DNA of 64,000 nucleotides. Origin: Vitis vinifera. Taxonomy: Eukaryota > Streptophyta > Magnoliopsida > Vitales > Vitaceae. The stretch is from the NCBI RefSeq assembly GCF_030704535.1, contig NC_081815.1:7884501-7948500 (forward strand), written 5' to 3'. Made by a program: the position numbers and the translations under genes. Positions 12,401 to 24,426 of the stretch are shown here, piece by piece (within the stretch, counting starts at the first letter, position 1; the number at the start of each line of letters is the position of its first letter). The notes beneath the pieces are model-generated. The model had not been told where the DNA came from and made no database searches. It was given only the letters and a program-made list of their open reading frames with translations.

Positions 12401-15030
12401 ATCTGAGGTCAAATGCAATTGGATCCATTACTAAAAAAATACTCATGCATGCGGTTTTCCCAAAATGACCAGTTAGAAGAATCTCATAAATGTTTCCTGC
12501 TCATAGAGAAACAAGAATCTGTACTAACAGGAGAGCAACTAACTTTATTGGAAGCCAAGTTTTATCACAATTGAGAAACAAAAACATCAGTACAGGAAAG
12601 CAGAAGAAGAAAACTAGGTACAAGCTTTACCTAAACTTGATGGATTCATTTTCACCAGGTTTATTATGTGTGCTGCTCTGGTTATATTCATGTTTAAGCC
12701 CCCTGGATTCACCACACAATAGAACTCCCACAGCTATATCAACTGTGGCCCTCTTATAGGAAGATGCATGTCCTTAATCTGGGGTCGACTTTATACTAGT
12801 TGTTCTTGCTGAACAATCAGGAAGTTCGATGGTAAGTCAACTTGGTCCAATGGCGAAATAAGGAGTAATCATTGACATGATCTTGATGATAACTATCCAT
12901 GATTAGAAATGATCCCATCACACTAGTAGTTGTCTTTGGACAGATGCACATGCACCTTTTATCTGGATATAATTCTAGGTCCATTCATGTTGATTCCATT
13001 GAACTCTTCCCATGCAACCACTCAACTTGGACTTAAAAAGAAACCTCAACCGTCTAATCCATTGTGTTTTTCTTCTTTGAATATTTATCTAGAGCACTTT
13101 ATTCCTGTATAGCTCCGTTTGATTGCTCAGGAATGATAAGAAAATACAAGGAAACTATCAAGCATGAAGTGGCCACTTTCAATGTCAGGCTCACCTAAGT
13201 TCAAGTTTTCATTATTTTCTACATCTACTCAGTAGTGGCGTAATGCAACTGCTATAAATATCTGGGAAAGTTTTAATGATTTAGCCAATACATGGGAAAG
13301 TGATGATAAGCAGGGTAAGAGTTGAGAAACAAAAAGACAGTTCTAGATGATAAAATTGATGACAACATGACAGGAGAAAGTGACAAACGATAGAAATAGC
13401 AAAGCAGCTCATAAATAAAGTGCCCTCAGTCAAGAAAAAGAATTAAAAACTACAAAAGAAGAAAGAGGCCGTTAGAAGATAGTTTTAAGAGCACTCAGTA
13501 GCCCATCATCCCTTATCTCTAACATGTCACGGTATGGTACAAGACAAAAGTATGTCACAAACAGAAGGTAGCATCAGTATGACCTGTTACAAACTCTCTA
13601 CCCGGGTTTATACTCTGAAGAACAGTCCTAGGGATTTTGTGCATTGCATATGGATGGGTGTTCCAGTATTATTGCTGCAATGTAAGCAGGTCTCATCTGT
13701 TTAGCTAACAGTAACAAAAACTTTCAATCCAGTCAACTTAAAACCAGGCCAGCATTAATCAATTTCAACCTTGAGTTTTTCATACCTCTTTTTGTAGCCA
13801 AACTCTCACCTTTTTCCACCTCCTGGAAATTTTTCAGTCAAGATGTTTTTTTATAAAAATGGTTTTTGGTGGCGAAGTCAAAGCTATTTTCATGTTGACA
13901 GAATATAAATTGCTACAAGAAAGGCATCAAGACTTTACCAGATGGGTGGCAAATGGGAATATACCTACATCTAACCAAATCAACTTGCTCACAGGAAACA
14001 AGACAATTAAAGAGAATTAATGAGGAGAAGATTGGAAATCTACCTTTGAGGTGAGGCAGTACTTGCTCCTCTCATTCCCAGGAAAGCTATCAGACACCAG
14101 GAACTTTCCCTCTCCCAGAATCCTAACCCCTTCTTCAGCAGTATAAGAGACCAAATCCCCAGACCTCACAACCTTTACCAAATGGAAAAATTCATGTCAA
14201 TTAGGTCGATGGCACCAAAGATTGAATCACTTCATAGCTTCAACACTTGAAGTTTGGAAATGATTTGGTTTAAATATGAAAATCAGAACAGGTTTGTGGA
14301 CCTCAGTAACTGCATCCTTGGCTGGCTTTGCAATTTCTTTCACCAGGCACTCTGCTATTGGGGCTTTGTGTTCTTTGAGGATAGCAGCTGCCTTGTGAAG
14401 CAGCTCAGCTCGCTTCCAAAGTGGTGTCTTTGCCCATATCTTTTGTGCACTTTTTGCTATTTCCATTGCCTTGTTGACCTCTTCTTGTGAACAAGCTGTT
14501 TGAAAAGGATAACACATTTGATAAGAAAACAGAATTTATCGAAAAATTAACACAGGAAAACCAACGATTGTTCTTGCTTTTTTTATGCCCCACAATTTCA
14601 TCTCTAGGAAACCTGATACTCTCGATGCATCTACTTAAACAGAAGATGAAATCACTCTGATACACTAAAGCTTCACATTCTCAGCACAATATGAATAAAA
14701 AAGACAAAATTTTACATCATTTGTCCAAAACTCACCACAATTAAGAGTCTAAGCCTCTTTCACACACATTCTCAGCAACCAAACATAGCATTATTGATTT
14801 CTCAAAACCCAAAAGCAAAATTCATCCAAGAACAGCATTTCTATCACCAGACACTCAAATTCAAGCAAAAAAACAATGTGTTTACCTTGAACCCTGTACT
14901 GAGTCTTCCTGGTGGTGGGGTTAATAATGGCCACAGACTTCCCAGAAACAGCCTTCCTCCATTCCCCCTCCGAGTAGTACTTGTACACATCTCCATCAAT
15001 GATCTCTGCAAACACCCCAGTCCCAGCCAT
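9471..15030 (-). CDS. GAPN: Non-phosphorylating NADP-dependent glyceraldehyde-3-phosphate dehydrogenase (GAPN, ALDH11 family)
   Basis: This cytosolic enzyme oxidises glyceraldehyde-3-phosphate irreversibly to 3-phosphoglycerate and makes NADPH, bypassing phosphorylating GAPDH. Nine coding exons join in frame to 496 aa, the usual plant length: 15030-14886, 14495-14302, 14172-14044, 12402-12283, 11121-10985, 10878-10723, 10374-9996, 9829-9713 and 9584-9471, all with GT-AG introns. The start [20 protein letters not shown] and the end SPSYTMG are typical of the family. Aldehyde dehydrogenase signatures are intact: PPFNYP (Asn169), MELGGKD (general base Glu264), SGQRCTA (nucleophile Cys298) and EEPFGPVLP. 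Ser242 and Ser294 are split by introns and restore SFTGGDTG and SYSGQRC. Introns 3 and 4 exceed 1 kb, and intron 4 carries repeat DNA. There are no internal stops, so I take it to be functional. Confidence 0.97.
11168..11910. mobile_element. Candidate non-autonomous DNA transposon in GAPN intron 4
   Basis: The intron segment starts with 'ctgttttaaaatccggaccc' and ends with 'gaacggtttgattctaaaaa'. The reverse complement of the end (about TTTTTAGAATCAAACCGTTC) resembles the start imperfectly, suggesting degenerate terminal inverted repeats. Repeated 'aaccgg/ccggtt' words (11215-11290 and 11828-11850) and an AT-rich core without ORFs fit a MITE-like or hAT-like element. A possible 8-bp duplication (ctgtttta / ttgtttta) is only 7/8 identical and makes the ends ambiguous. 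Confidence 0.4.
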
Positions 15031-15117
15031 TGCCAACAAACTTCAAAGGAAACAGAAGCCTCAAAAACCAGAGAGAGCAATGGCGGAGGTGAAGAACTGG
15101 CGTGGGTTTGGATTGGT

Positions 15118-15127
15118 TTTTTTATAG
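15118..15127 (-). promoter_or_regulatory. Probable TATA box of GAPN
   Basis: On the minus strand the sequence reads CTATAAAAAAACC about 90 bp before the GAPN start codon. That leaves a short pyrimidine-containing 5' leader (a 'ctctctctgg' stretch) of roughly 60-70 nt. The position is right for a plant core promoter. The transcription start is inferred. Confidence 0.55.
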
Positions 15128-15130
15128 GAG

Positions 15131-16246
15131 GAAGGTGAACCACATTTGCGTAGATGCCTGGGACATGAGGCGGTTAGGTGGTTGATAGCGTGCCAAGTTG
15201 GCGCGTTTTCTCTGGTTCTGTATTTGACGCTCAACGTCTCAATTATTTACGCCGTCTGCCACCACGAAGGCATGAAACTTGGAGTGTCCACTGTCCGCTG
15301 AGCAGCGGCTTACATTTTCTTATCCGACGGCTACCGATCAAAACTTTTGGTCGGTCCATTCGATCGAGTCCGCAATAATCGGATAAATTCAAAATATTAT
15401 TAATAAAATTTGAATTTAGGATCATATATTTAATTTATACGAAATATTAATTTAAGTTATAATTAAAATTTTCTAATTTTTTAGTTCAATGGGGAAGGTA
15501 AAGTGAGGTTGATATAACACGTGGGGTGAATTGGTGATCCAACTTTTGAACCAATTCATTGAATACAAGATTCTTCAATATAATATTTCAATGGTATATT
15601 CTAAGAATAACTTCTTGCTACCATCTATTAAAAAAAATATTCAATTAAAATAAAGTTATAGTGGCACGTGCCTCTTTCTTTTATTTAAAAAAAAAGAAAA
15701 AAAATTAGCATTTTCTCAAATATTTTTTAATCTTTGCATTATCTTTAGTCGTGGGAAAGTATTGAGTCTTGGGTTTGATTTTATTATAAATTTAATTAAA
15801 CTAATTAAAATTTTATATATTTATAAATTATTTTATTTTATTTTATATATAAAATAAATCTAAAGTAACATGTAAAAATATTTATTTATTTATTTTCTTT
15901 TTCTAACATTTTTCTTCAATTTTTTTTTTTTTAAATCAAGTATAGCTTTAATATTTTTTTACTTTACCAATTTTTCCTTGAAAAACAAATGATTTCTTAT
16001 GTTTAAGTATCATAAAAAAAAAAGTAAGAAAATATTCAACAAAAAAAAAGGAATGGAATAAAATATTTAAAAAATTATCAGTAATTTTTTTAAAAAAAAG
16101 ATATAAATAAAAACGATAAAGAAGGAAGAAGACCGCTGTGTGTGGAGTGTGGGGGCCCACAGATCACCTTCTTCCCAAAACATAGGAAGTGACACGTTGC
16201 TTGCATCCAGCAATGAATTGATGCCTAAAAATTTGTGCTCTTTGAA

Positions 16247-16281
<35 letters not shown>

Positions 16282-17878
16282 TAATAATAACAAAAGGACA
16301 GCTTCAAATTGTTCATTGTTTGCAAACGTGTCTAATTCAACAATTTGTTGCTATATGAAAAAATTGATACAAAGTATTCAATACGTTTCTTCTAGAATAA
16401 TGGTCAATCGAATTTCTGAATTTATTCATTACATTTTGAATTAAAAATGTCAATATATTTTTAAAAATAAAAATACTCCAAATTAACATTAACTAAATTT
16501 TATTTTACTTTTGTATCTTAAATGAAAATTACTCATATTAATTTGATTTTTTACTTTCAAAAATTTATCAAATCACGTAATTTTACACTAAAAAAAAAAT
16601 GAAAAATACAAATTCTCGAAGGGGATAAAATTAACACATTACACCAAATCAAATTCTGATATCATGTTAAATTATTAATTTTTTAAAAGTTTAAACTCGA
16701 AGAATTTTGAATCTACGGTATGGGCAATTTGGTGATGGGAGGCATGGTCCTTGGACAGTGACCATATCTCATATACCATCTCTCCTACCCCCACCCTTCT
16801 AGATGTTTTACAACTTCCTTTGATGGGGATGATCCATTCAATGCCCATCTTCATGAAAACGATACATATCAACAATGGCATCCAACTCTTCAATTCCTTG
16901 TCCCCCTCATTTTTTCCAATTTCTTCCAATTTAAAAATGAAAATGGTTAGGAACCAAATTAATAGCAATGACACCTATTTCAATTCACAATCTTCTCCAT
17001 TTAGAAACAAATTCCATGTGCCCCCTGTTTGGTCCATTGTCATGGACACCAAATCTTCATGTAGGGTTTGGTATTTTTATGACTTAGCCAGAGAATAAGA
17101 AAACATGAGAATTTCGGATAGTAATCCAGTTTAGGCTTGGACTTTGTGTCTTTGGTGGGTGAAACCTAAGCCACACATCGACCGGACCCATTCCATAATT
17201 GGAATTTGGGTATTAAGAGTTGCACCTAGAAACAATTTTTTTTAAATAATAATAATAATAAAAATTAATTTTAAAAATAAAGTATTATATATTAAATTTA
17301 TATTTAAAATATATATAAAAATATAACAAATAAATTTAAAGCAAATCAAATTTTCTCCCTTTTCCCCCTTCTTGAAAAAAAAAATTCAATATATTTAGTG
17401 TGATGTGATGTAGTATGAATAAAATTGATGTTTAAAAATGTGGAAAAAGAAAGACATGACTGACAGATGAGAATATGAAAATATAAAGAGAAGGTAGAAA
17501 TAGGCTTGAATGGTGTAGGTTTGAAGTTTCCCCATTGTGAATGAGAACCACAGGTGTGGTAGGGTGGTGGGTGGGTGGATGGACGGATGGTTGATTACAC
17601 CAAATTCTAGTGGACCACGATCCCTCCCATCATGCCCCAAAGTAAAGTTTGTGTCCCACAAATTCTGACATCATCTTGGGCTTGGCCTTTTCTCTGGGTT
17701 GTCATTTTCTTTACTGTTGGTGGCCTCAGATTATGAAATTAACGGTCTGAATTGGTTTCGGACATTGAATGCTTTTCCTCTCCTTTTGCCTTCAAACAAG
17801 AAGTATCATTAACACCCACACAAATTGGATATGATGTTGGACAAAAAATTTTGATATATAAACGACCCTATCTTTCCT
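15131..17878. other. AT-rich intergenic DNA upstream of GAPN
   Basis: It contains the GAPN promoter side and then A/T-rich sequence with poly-A/T tracts and an AAT microsatellite at about 16249-16280. Open frames of 60-115 codons exist (for example 16751-17098 plus) but have no recognisable domain, and several run through simple repeats. I see no RNA gene. Confidence 0.5.
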
Positions 17879-19893
17879 TGTCATGCCCCAAAACCCACTC
17901 CAAGGATACGATGGTCATTTCATACTTTAATTATAAAATTCTTGTTCAGAATAGTATGACAAAATTCTAAAATCTCCAAATATCAACTTTAAAAAAACTA
18001 ATATATTAGTCAAAATGTTATTGTCTAAATAACTTCAAATTCAAATAATTTAAATAGAAATTAAATTTTAACATTTAAACAATGTCCAAAATAAAGTTGG
18101 ACCAAAATCTTAACAAAGAAAAATTGCCCACCCTAACCATCACTTCTCACTTGAACTAAGAGTACCTAAAAAATTATTAATGAAGGTGTATGAGTTTAAA
18201 GCTCAATAAGGAACATCAATACAATTTCATGGATCAAACATTTTCAATCATGCTTGCAAATAGAAAATATAATATATACTTATTTTCATAAAAACTTTTG
18301 AGTTAAACATGCTAATATATTCAAAACTTTTCAACAAAACTTTCTTATATCTAATTCAAAATAATTTCTCATCAAAATCAAATCAAATACATTCAAAATA
18401 TCTTTACTTTGGTTATCGTACGACAAATAGTGCCCAATTAGGTGGGACTTCACAATTGAGTAACTAGTTTCAAATTTGTTCCATTTAAGGTGAACAAAAC
18501 CAAATGTCAATAATTATAACCCATTAACTAGGATCATATAATATCATCTATTATAATCCATTGATTAGGATCAAATATGTCAACAATTATAACCTGTTGA
18601 CTAGAGCCATAGAAATGTTAACAATTATATCCCGTTGACTAGGGTCATAGGAATCAGAGTCAAACACTTTATTTCATTAATTCAAACTTGCAAAACAAAA
18701 TATCATATCTCCAAAATTTTTCATTTTTCATAAACAAAAAAAAAATCTCAAATATAATTTCCATAAAAAACATATATTTGATCCATGAGTAAAGATAAAA
18801 ATAATATTTTTATACATTTCAAAATACAATATAAAAATAAAATTATTTTCTTTTATAAAAAATTACATTAATTTCCCTTACCTTGAAGAAGCACTTAAAA
18901 TCTTGAAGTATTTAACTTGACGAATTTACTTATCACCTAACATAATATCATACACAGTTATCTAAAGGTAAAAATTTAACAATCCTAAAAATATTTTATT
19001 TAGTATTATGGATCCTAATTAATTTCTCATACTAATATTATTACTACCCAATATTATTTTTAACTTACTAAACAATAATAAATTAATTTACTAAGTTTCC
19101 AAATTATTGTAAAATTCATTTTCTTTCCTAATCTTACCCTCCCTATTTATTTCTTTATATACTTAAATTAAATTAAAACCTATGCAAGAAACTATTATTA
19201 TTATTATTACTTTCAAAGACCAAACAACACCATTACTCCAAGCCATCAACTACACCCATTATTATTATTATTATTATAATAATAACACTTTTTTTTTTCT
19301 TTTGTTTCTTCAACGTCCACATGCATCCTTGTTTTTTTTTTTTATGTTTTTTTAAACCCTCTGCTACACGACACACATCTACATTATTATTATTATTATT
19401 ATTTTCTCTTCACCGTTCCAGAAAATCACGCTACTCTTATTTTATTTATTTATTATTTTTTTTTCTAAATCTATTCATTTGAGTAATCAAAATCTGTTGA
19501 TCTCCATTAATAAATCAAACTATGTTCATAAAATTTTAATCTTTTTGACCTATAAATTCATTAAACAAACTCTAATCAATATTGATATATTCCAAAGAAT
19601 ATCTAAAGTGTTCAAAACTAATTAACGAAAATAAAATATTAATTTAAGGATTAAAAATCTTACCTGAAAGATTGATCTTCAAACCCTAAACTTCCAAATC
19701 TTCAGCCATATACTCTCTGATCTTTCTGATCTCTGTGTAAAAGGGTTTTCTGAATAGAGAAGGTAGGAAAAAATCTAATTTATATCTAGGGGTTTTAAAT
19801 ATGAAAAAACCTTTTTACCCTTATTAAATTACTTTAATTAATTAATAATTTCTAAATTATGATTTCATCCCTAAATTGGGTTTGGGCATTACA
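17879..19893 (-). repeat. 3' LTR of the gypsy-type element (left copy, 2015 bp)
   Basis: It aligns along its length with 21775-23983. It lacks about 75 bp near its left end ('ctcaagcccaaagactcaaa' region of the right copy), one unit of the internal 36-bp repeat, and the inverted-repeat block of the right copy. Four diverged ~36-bp units built on 'caacaattataacccgttga' lie at about 18506-18650. Single-base differences are frequent, so the insertion is not recent. Confidence 0.88.
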
Positions 19894-20199
19894 TTCTCCC
19901 CTCCTTAACAAAAGTTTAGTCCTCTAAAACTTGACATACATGAGTCTTGAAATAAATGAAAATGTTTTTCTCTTATCTCTTCATCTACTTCCTAAGTGAC
20001 GTCTCGAATACTAAGATTGCTTCACTAGACCTTTATCAACCGGACAATAATAGAACATGATATTTTTTTCATCTCACACCACATAGTCATAAAACCCTTA
20101 ATAACCTTTCCTAAGCAAGGAACTAGCCCATAAAGCCAAGATCATACACAACAGTTTAATCACATGTTTTCCCTTAAAACTAAACTTATATTGGTCTAG

Positions 20200-21581
20200 A
20201 ATATGAGAATAACCCTTTTACCAAAATAATTAATAGGGACATAGAAGGAAACTAACCAATCCATCTCCAAAATCACATCAAAATCCTAAAGGTCAAGAAG
20301 TACTAAGTCAACTAACATCTCCATATAACTAGTCATCATAAGACAACCTCCAAACATTATATTATCCATAATAGAATGTCCCATAGGAATAGCAACAATC
20401 AAATCAAAGTTTAAGCTACCAACAAGCATACCCAACAAACCAACAAAAGATATTGAAACAAAGAGTGTGTTGAGTTTAGGTCAATCAAGACTCTAGCAAT
20501 AAAGTGTAAATTCGAATAGTACCTGTTGCCACATCAAAAGTGGCTTGAGCATCTTGATGAGTCATAGCAAACATCCACCCTTGGACTCTAGGTTTCTGTT
20601 TATCCTCCTTATTCTCCTTCTTAGGCTTTCAAATTATAAACTTCTTATTCTCTGGACAATCCCGAATCCACAACCAAAGCAAGCTCCAAACTCTTTATAG
20701 CAAGGTTTATCCCTATGTTTCTTACCACAAATAGAACAAGTCACATCTAAATTTTGCACTGCTTCCCCTTTAATCTGACTCTCAATTGAAACGAACCTTT
20801 TTAGTTCTTGGTTATCATAGGCACCATCACTCCTACTCCTCTTCCTCAATTGTTCTCTGTATTGTTGAAGTTCTTTATTATCCTTTTCTGCTATAAGGGA
20901 TCTATCTACAACCTCTGAATAGACGCTAAGCTTCAAAATATATATATTTGTTCTTTAGATAGGGCTTCAATCCATCCTGAAACTTTAATGCATTTTCCTC
21001 CTCTATAGCAATCAATTGTAGAGCAAAACGTGACAACTTTGTAAATTTAGCTTCATACTGAGCCACTGTCATATCCTTCTGTTCCAAACGAACAAACTCT
21101 CCTACTTTTTGTGGTTTAACACTGTCGGGAAAGTATTTTTGTAAAATGTCTCCTTAAACTGTCTCCAAACTATAGGTTTTTGATCCTCTAAAAGCCTTTT
21201 GGTCATACGCAACCAATGATCGACTTCTTTATTTAACATAAATGTTGCATAAGAGGCCTTTTGCTCCTCAGAGCAATATATAACATCAAAGAATTTCTCT
21301 ATCTTAAGAATCCAAGTTTCTGCTTCCATTGGGTCTGAAGTACTAGAAAAGTAAGGATGACCTAACTTCTTCAAGTCATCAAATGAGCTATCCTTAGAAG
21401 ATGAGGGTTGTCCAAGAGCTTGAGTCTCAATAGCTCTAGCCTGATGCTCAACCAAACCAACTAAAGTCTCAAGATACCTATAAAGTCCTTCTACATTCAT
21501 AGGAGGCAAACCCTTAAGTGAAGGAGGTACATCATTATTAGCCTCACTATTTTGGGAAGATGTTGGTCTTCTTGGTGGCAT
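20200..21581 (-). pseudogene. Broken gag (and protease trace) of the gypsy-type element
   Basis: An open frame at 21581-21102 (159 aa, start MPPRRPTSSQ) holds a retrotransposon gag domain (METWI-like 'AETWILKIEKFF', then 'WRQFKETFY'). Just before its stop, about 21125, a frameshift separates it from the continuation 'QKVGEFVRLEQKDMTVAQYE'. A further frame change near 20945 leads to the open frame 20936-20634 (LSVYSEVVDRSLIAEKDN). That frame has an upstream CxxC segment and a CCHC zinc knuckle cut by a small deletion at 'CFGCG'. Past 20630, words such as 'FAMTHQDAQATFDV' and 'VDLVLLDL-DFDVIL' resemble the pepsin-like protease region, again with stops. Not translatable as a whole. Confidence 0.82.
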
Positions 21582-21774
21582 GTTGTCTTATGAAGCATTA
21601 GGTATAACTTAATTAGTCACTAGAAAACCAATTAAACAAATTAGATTCATAAGGAAGAATAAGAATTTGTAGAAGATGATATTGAAACTTAAACTAATGC
21701 GTCACTCATCTATCCCCAAAGTAAACTAAAACAAGTTTCCAATAAGATCATAACCTAGTGCTCTAATACCACCC

Positions 21775-23983
21775 TGTCACGCCCCAAAACCCATTCCAAG
21801 GACATAACGATCATTTCACTCCTCAAGCCCAAAGACTCAAAGTGGAAACAACAAAAACATTTGTATTGTAATTGGAAATTTACCAATTACCAAATTTCTA
21901 TTTAGAGTAGTAAAACAAAATTCTAAAATCTCCAAGTATCAACTTTAAAAAAACTAATATATCAGCCAAAGTGTTATTGTCCAAATAACTCAAAATTCAG
22001 ATAATTTAAACATGAATTAAATTTTAACATCTAAACAATGTCCAAAATAAAGTTTGAACTAAAATCCTAACAAAGAAAAATTTCCCAGCCTAGCCATTAC
22101 TCCTCGCCCGAACTAAGAGTGCCTGAAAAATTATTAACGAATGGGCATGAGCTTAAAGCTCAATAAGGAACATCAATACAGTTTCATGGATCAAACATTT
22201 TCAATCATGCTTACCAATGGGAGATATAACATATACTTATTTTCATAAAAACTTGAGTTAAACATGCTAATATATTCAAAACTTTTCAACAAAACTTTCT
22301 TATATCCAATTCAAAACAATTTCTCATCCAAACCAAATCAAATACATTTAAAATATCTTTACTCTGATTATTGTATGACAAATGGTGCCTAATTAAGTGG
22401 GACTTCACAAATAAGTGTCTAGTTTCAAATTTGTTCTAATTAAGGTGAACAAGACCAAATATCAACAATTATAACCCGTTGACTAGGGCCATAAGGTCAA
22501 CTATTATAATCCATTAACTAGGATCATATAATATCAACTATTATAACTCATTGATTATGGTTGAATATGTCAACAATTATAACCTGTTGACTAGGGCCAT
22601 AGAAATGTCAACAATTATATCCCGTTGACTAAGGCTATAGGAACCAGAGTCAAACACTTGTTTTCATTAATTCAAACTTGCAAAACAAAATATCATATCT
22701 CCAAAATTTTTCATTTTTCATAAACAAAGAAAATTCTCAAATATATTTTCTATACAAAACATATATTTGATCCATGAGTAAAGATAAAAATAATATTTTT
22801 ACATATTACAAAATACAATATATATAAAAAAATATTTTCTTTTATAAAAATCTGCATTAATTTCTCTTACCTTGAAGAAGCACTCAAAATCTTGAAGTAT
22901 TTAACTTGACGAATTTACTCATCACCTAACATAATATCATACACAATTATCTAAAAGTAAAAATTTGACAATCCTAAAAATATTTTATTTAGTATTATAG
23001 ATCCTAATTAATTTCTCATACTAGTATTATTACTACCCAATATTATTTTTAACTTACTAAACAATAATAAATTAATTTATTGAGTTTCCAAATTATTATA
23101 AAATTCATTTTCTTTCCTAATTTTACCCTCCCTATTTATTTCTTTATATACTTAAATTAAATTAAAATCTATACAAGAAACTATTATTATTATTATTATT
23201 ATTATTGTTCTCATAATCTAATTGCCACTTAACCACAATTCCATCCCCACACCCCATTATATATATATATATAATGGTGTTGTTGGGTCTTTGAAAGTAC
23301 ATATATATTATTACTTTCAAAGACCCAACAACACCATTACTCCAAGCCACCAACTACACACACTATTATTATTATAATAATAACACTTTTTTTTTTCTTC
23401 TTTTGTTTCTTTGACGCCCACACACATCCTTGGTTTTTTTTCTTTCTTTTAAACCCTCTGCTACACGACACACATCTATATTATTATTATTATTATTATT
23501 ATTATTTTCTCTTCACCGTTCCATAAAATCACGTTATTCTTATTTTATTTATTTATTTATTTCTAGATCTATTTATTTGAGTAATCAAAATATGTTGATT
23601 TCCATTAATAAATCAAATTATGTTCATAAATTTTTAATTTTTTTTACTTATAAATTAATTAAACGAACTCTAATCAAAATTGAGATATTCCAAAGAATAT
23701 CTAAAGTGTTCAAAACTAATTAACGAATATAAAATATTAATTTAAAGATTAAAAATCTTACATGATCTTCAAACCCTAAACCTCCAAATCTTCAACCCTA
23801 TACTCTATGATATTTTTGATCTTTGTGTAAAAGGGTTTTCTGAATAGAGAAGGTAGGAAAAATCTAATTTATATTTAGGGGTTTTAAATATGAAAAGACT
23901 TTTTTACCCTTATTAAATTACTTTAATTAATTAATAATTTCTAAATTATGATTTTACCCCTAAATTGGGCTTGGGGCATTACA
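21775..23983 (-). repeat. 5' LTR of the gypsy-type element (right copy, 2209 bp)
   Basis: It is the partner of the left LTR, and its outer end precedes the 5-bp duplication ttcat. It carries five ~36-bp units ('caacaattataacccgttga' type) at about 22461-22640 against four in the left copy. It also has extra DNA around 23190-23311 that includes a perfect 27-bp inverted repeat (see separate entry). Several AAT/TTA microsatellites (23185-23212, 23480-23506) differ in length between the copies. Confidence 0.88.
23273..23338. repeat. Perfect 27-bp inverted repeat with 12-nt loop inside the right LTR
   Basis: Positions 23273-23299 (aatggtgttgttgggtcttt...) are the exact reverse complement of 23312-23338 (...aaagacccaacaacaccatt), separated by 12 nt of A/T (23300-23311). 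The left LTR has only the right-hand arm, in diverged form ('ctttcaaagaccaaacaaca' near 19210). The left arm is therefore extra DNA gained by this copy or lost from the other. It would form a strong hairpin. Confidence 0.9.
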
Positions 23984-24162
23984 TTCATTGTCTAGCATTT
24001 GCTTGGGTACAACACAATCAATGAAGAAAAATAAGTGAAGCGTATTAAGGCAATAATTTCACTCAAAAACTAACTTGAAGTTGCAAATTATCAAATCCAT
24101 TTTAGTTAAAGCACTGTTACTTTTAAGTAAAAAAAAAAATAGATATATTATTAAAGCAAGGA

Positions 24163-24426
24163 TGGTAGAAAATCAGAACAATATAAAATATTGTTCTTGT
24201 GTATTATTGATTTTGATTAACACATGTATATACAAGTATGAATGAAAGAAGGTGCAAGAAAGGAAGTCAAAAATCTTTTACAACATTTACAGTAACCGCA
24301 ATATCTTGGCCATGAATACATGGAGAGAATCACATTTTCAACAATTATATTTGGTAAGTATACAAACCATCTATCAAGGAAAGAGTTCAGGTTGTCTACC
24401 ATGAGAAAGATCCAAGTTGTCTATCA
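24163..24426 (-). repeat. Putative 3' LTR of the copia element
   Basis: It starts TGATAG (minus strand) directly after the RNase H end and the purine-rich 'ttataggggca', and runs to '...gattttctacca', giving a TG...CA unit of about 264 bp. No second copy was found by eye upstream of gag, so the boundaries rest only on the end motifs. Confidence 0.45.

Larger units (their letters stand above)
17879..23983 (-). mobile_element. LTR retrotransposon, Ty3/gypsy-type, internally deleted (gag-only)
   Basis: The two terminal repeats are 17879-19893 and 21775-23983. Both begin TGTCA-GCCCCAAAACCC and end GGGCATTACA as read on the plus strand, so they are bounded by TG...CA. On the minus strand the 5' LTR is the right copy; next to it, 'tggtattagagcactagg' (about 21772-21754) resembles a methionine-tRNA primer site (TGGTATCAGAGC type). 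A purine tract 'aaggaggggagaa' abuts the left LTR at 19894-19906. Flanking 5-mers are ttcct (17874-17878) and ttcat (23984-23988), a target duplication with one change. Only 1.88 kb lies between the LTRs: gag and a protease trace, with no reverse transcriptase or integrase. It must have moved in trans, or lost pol. Confidence 0.88.
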
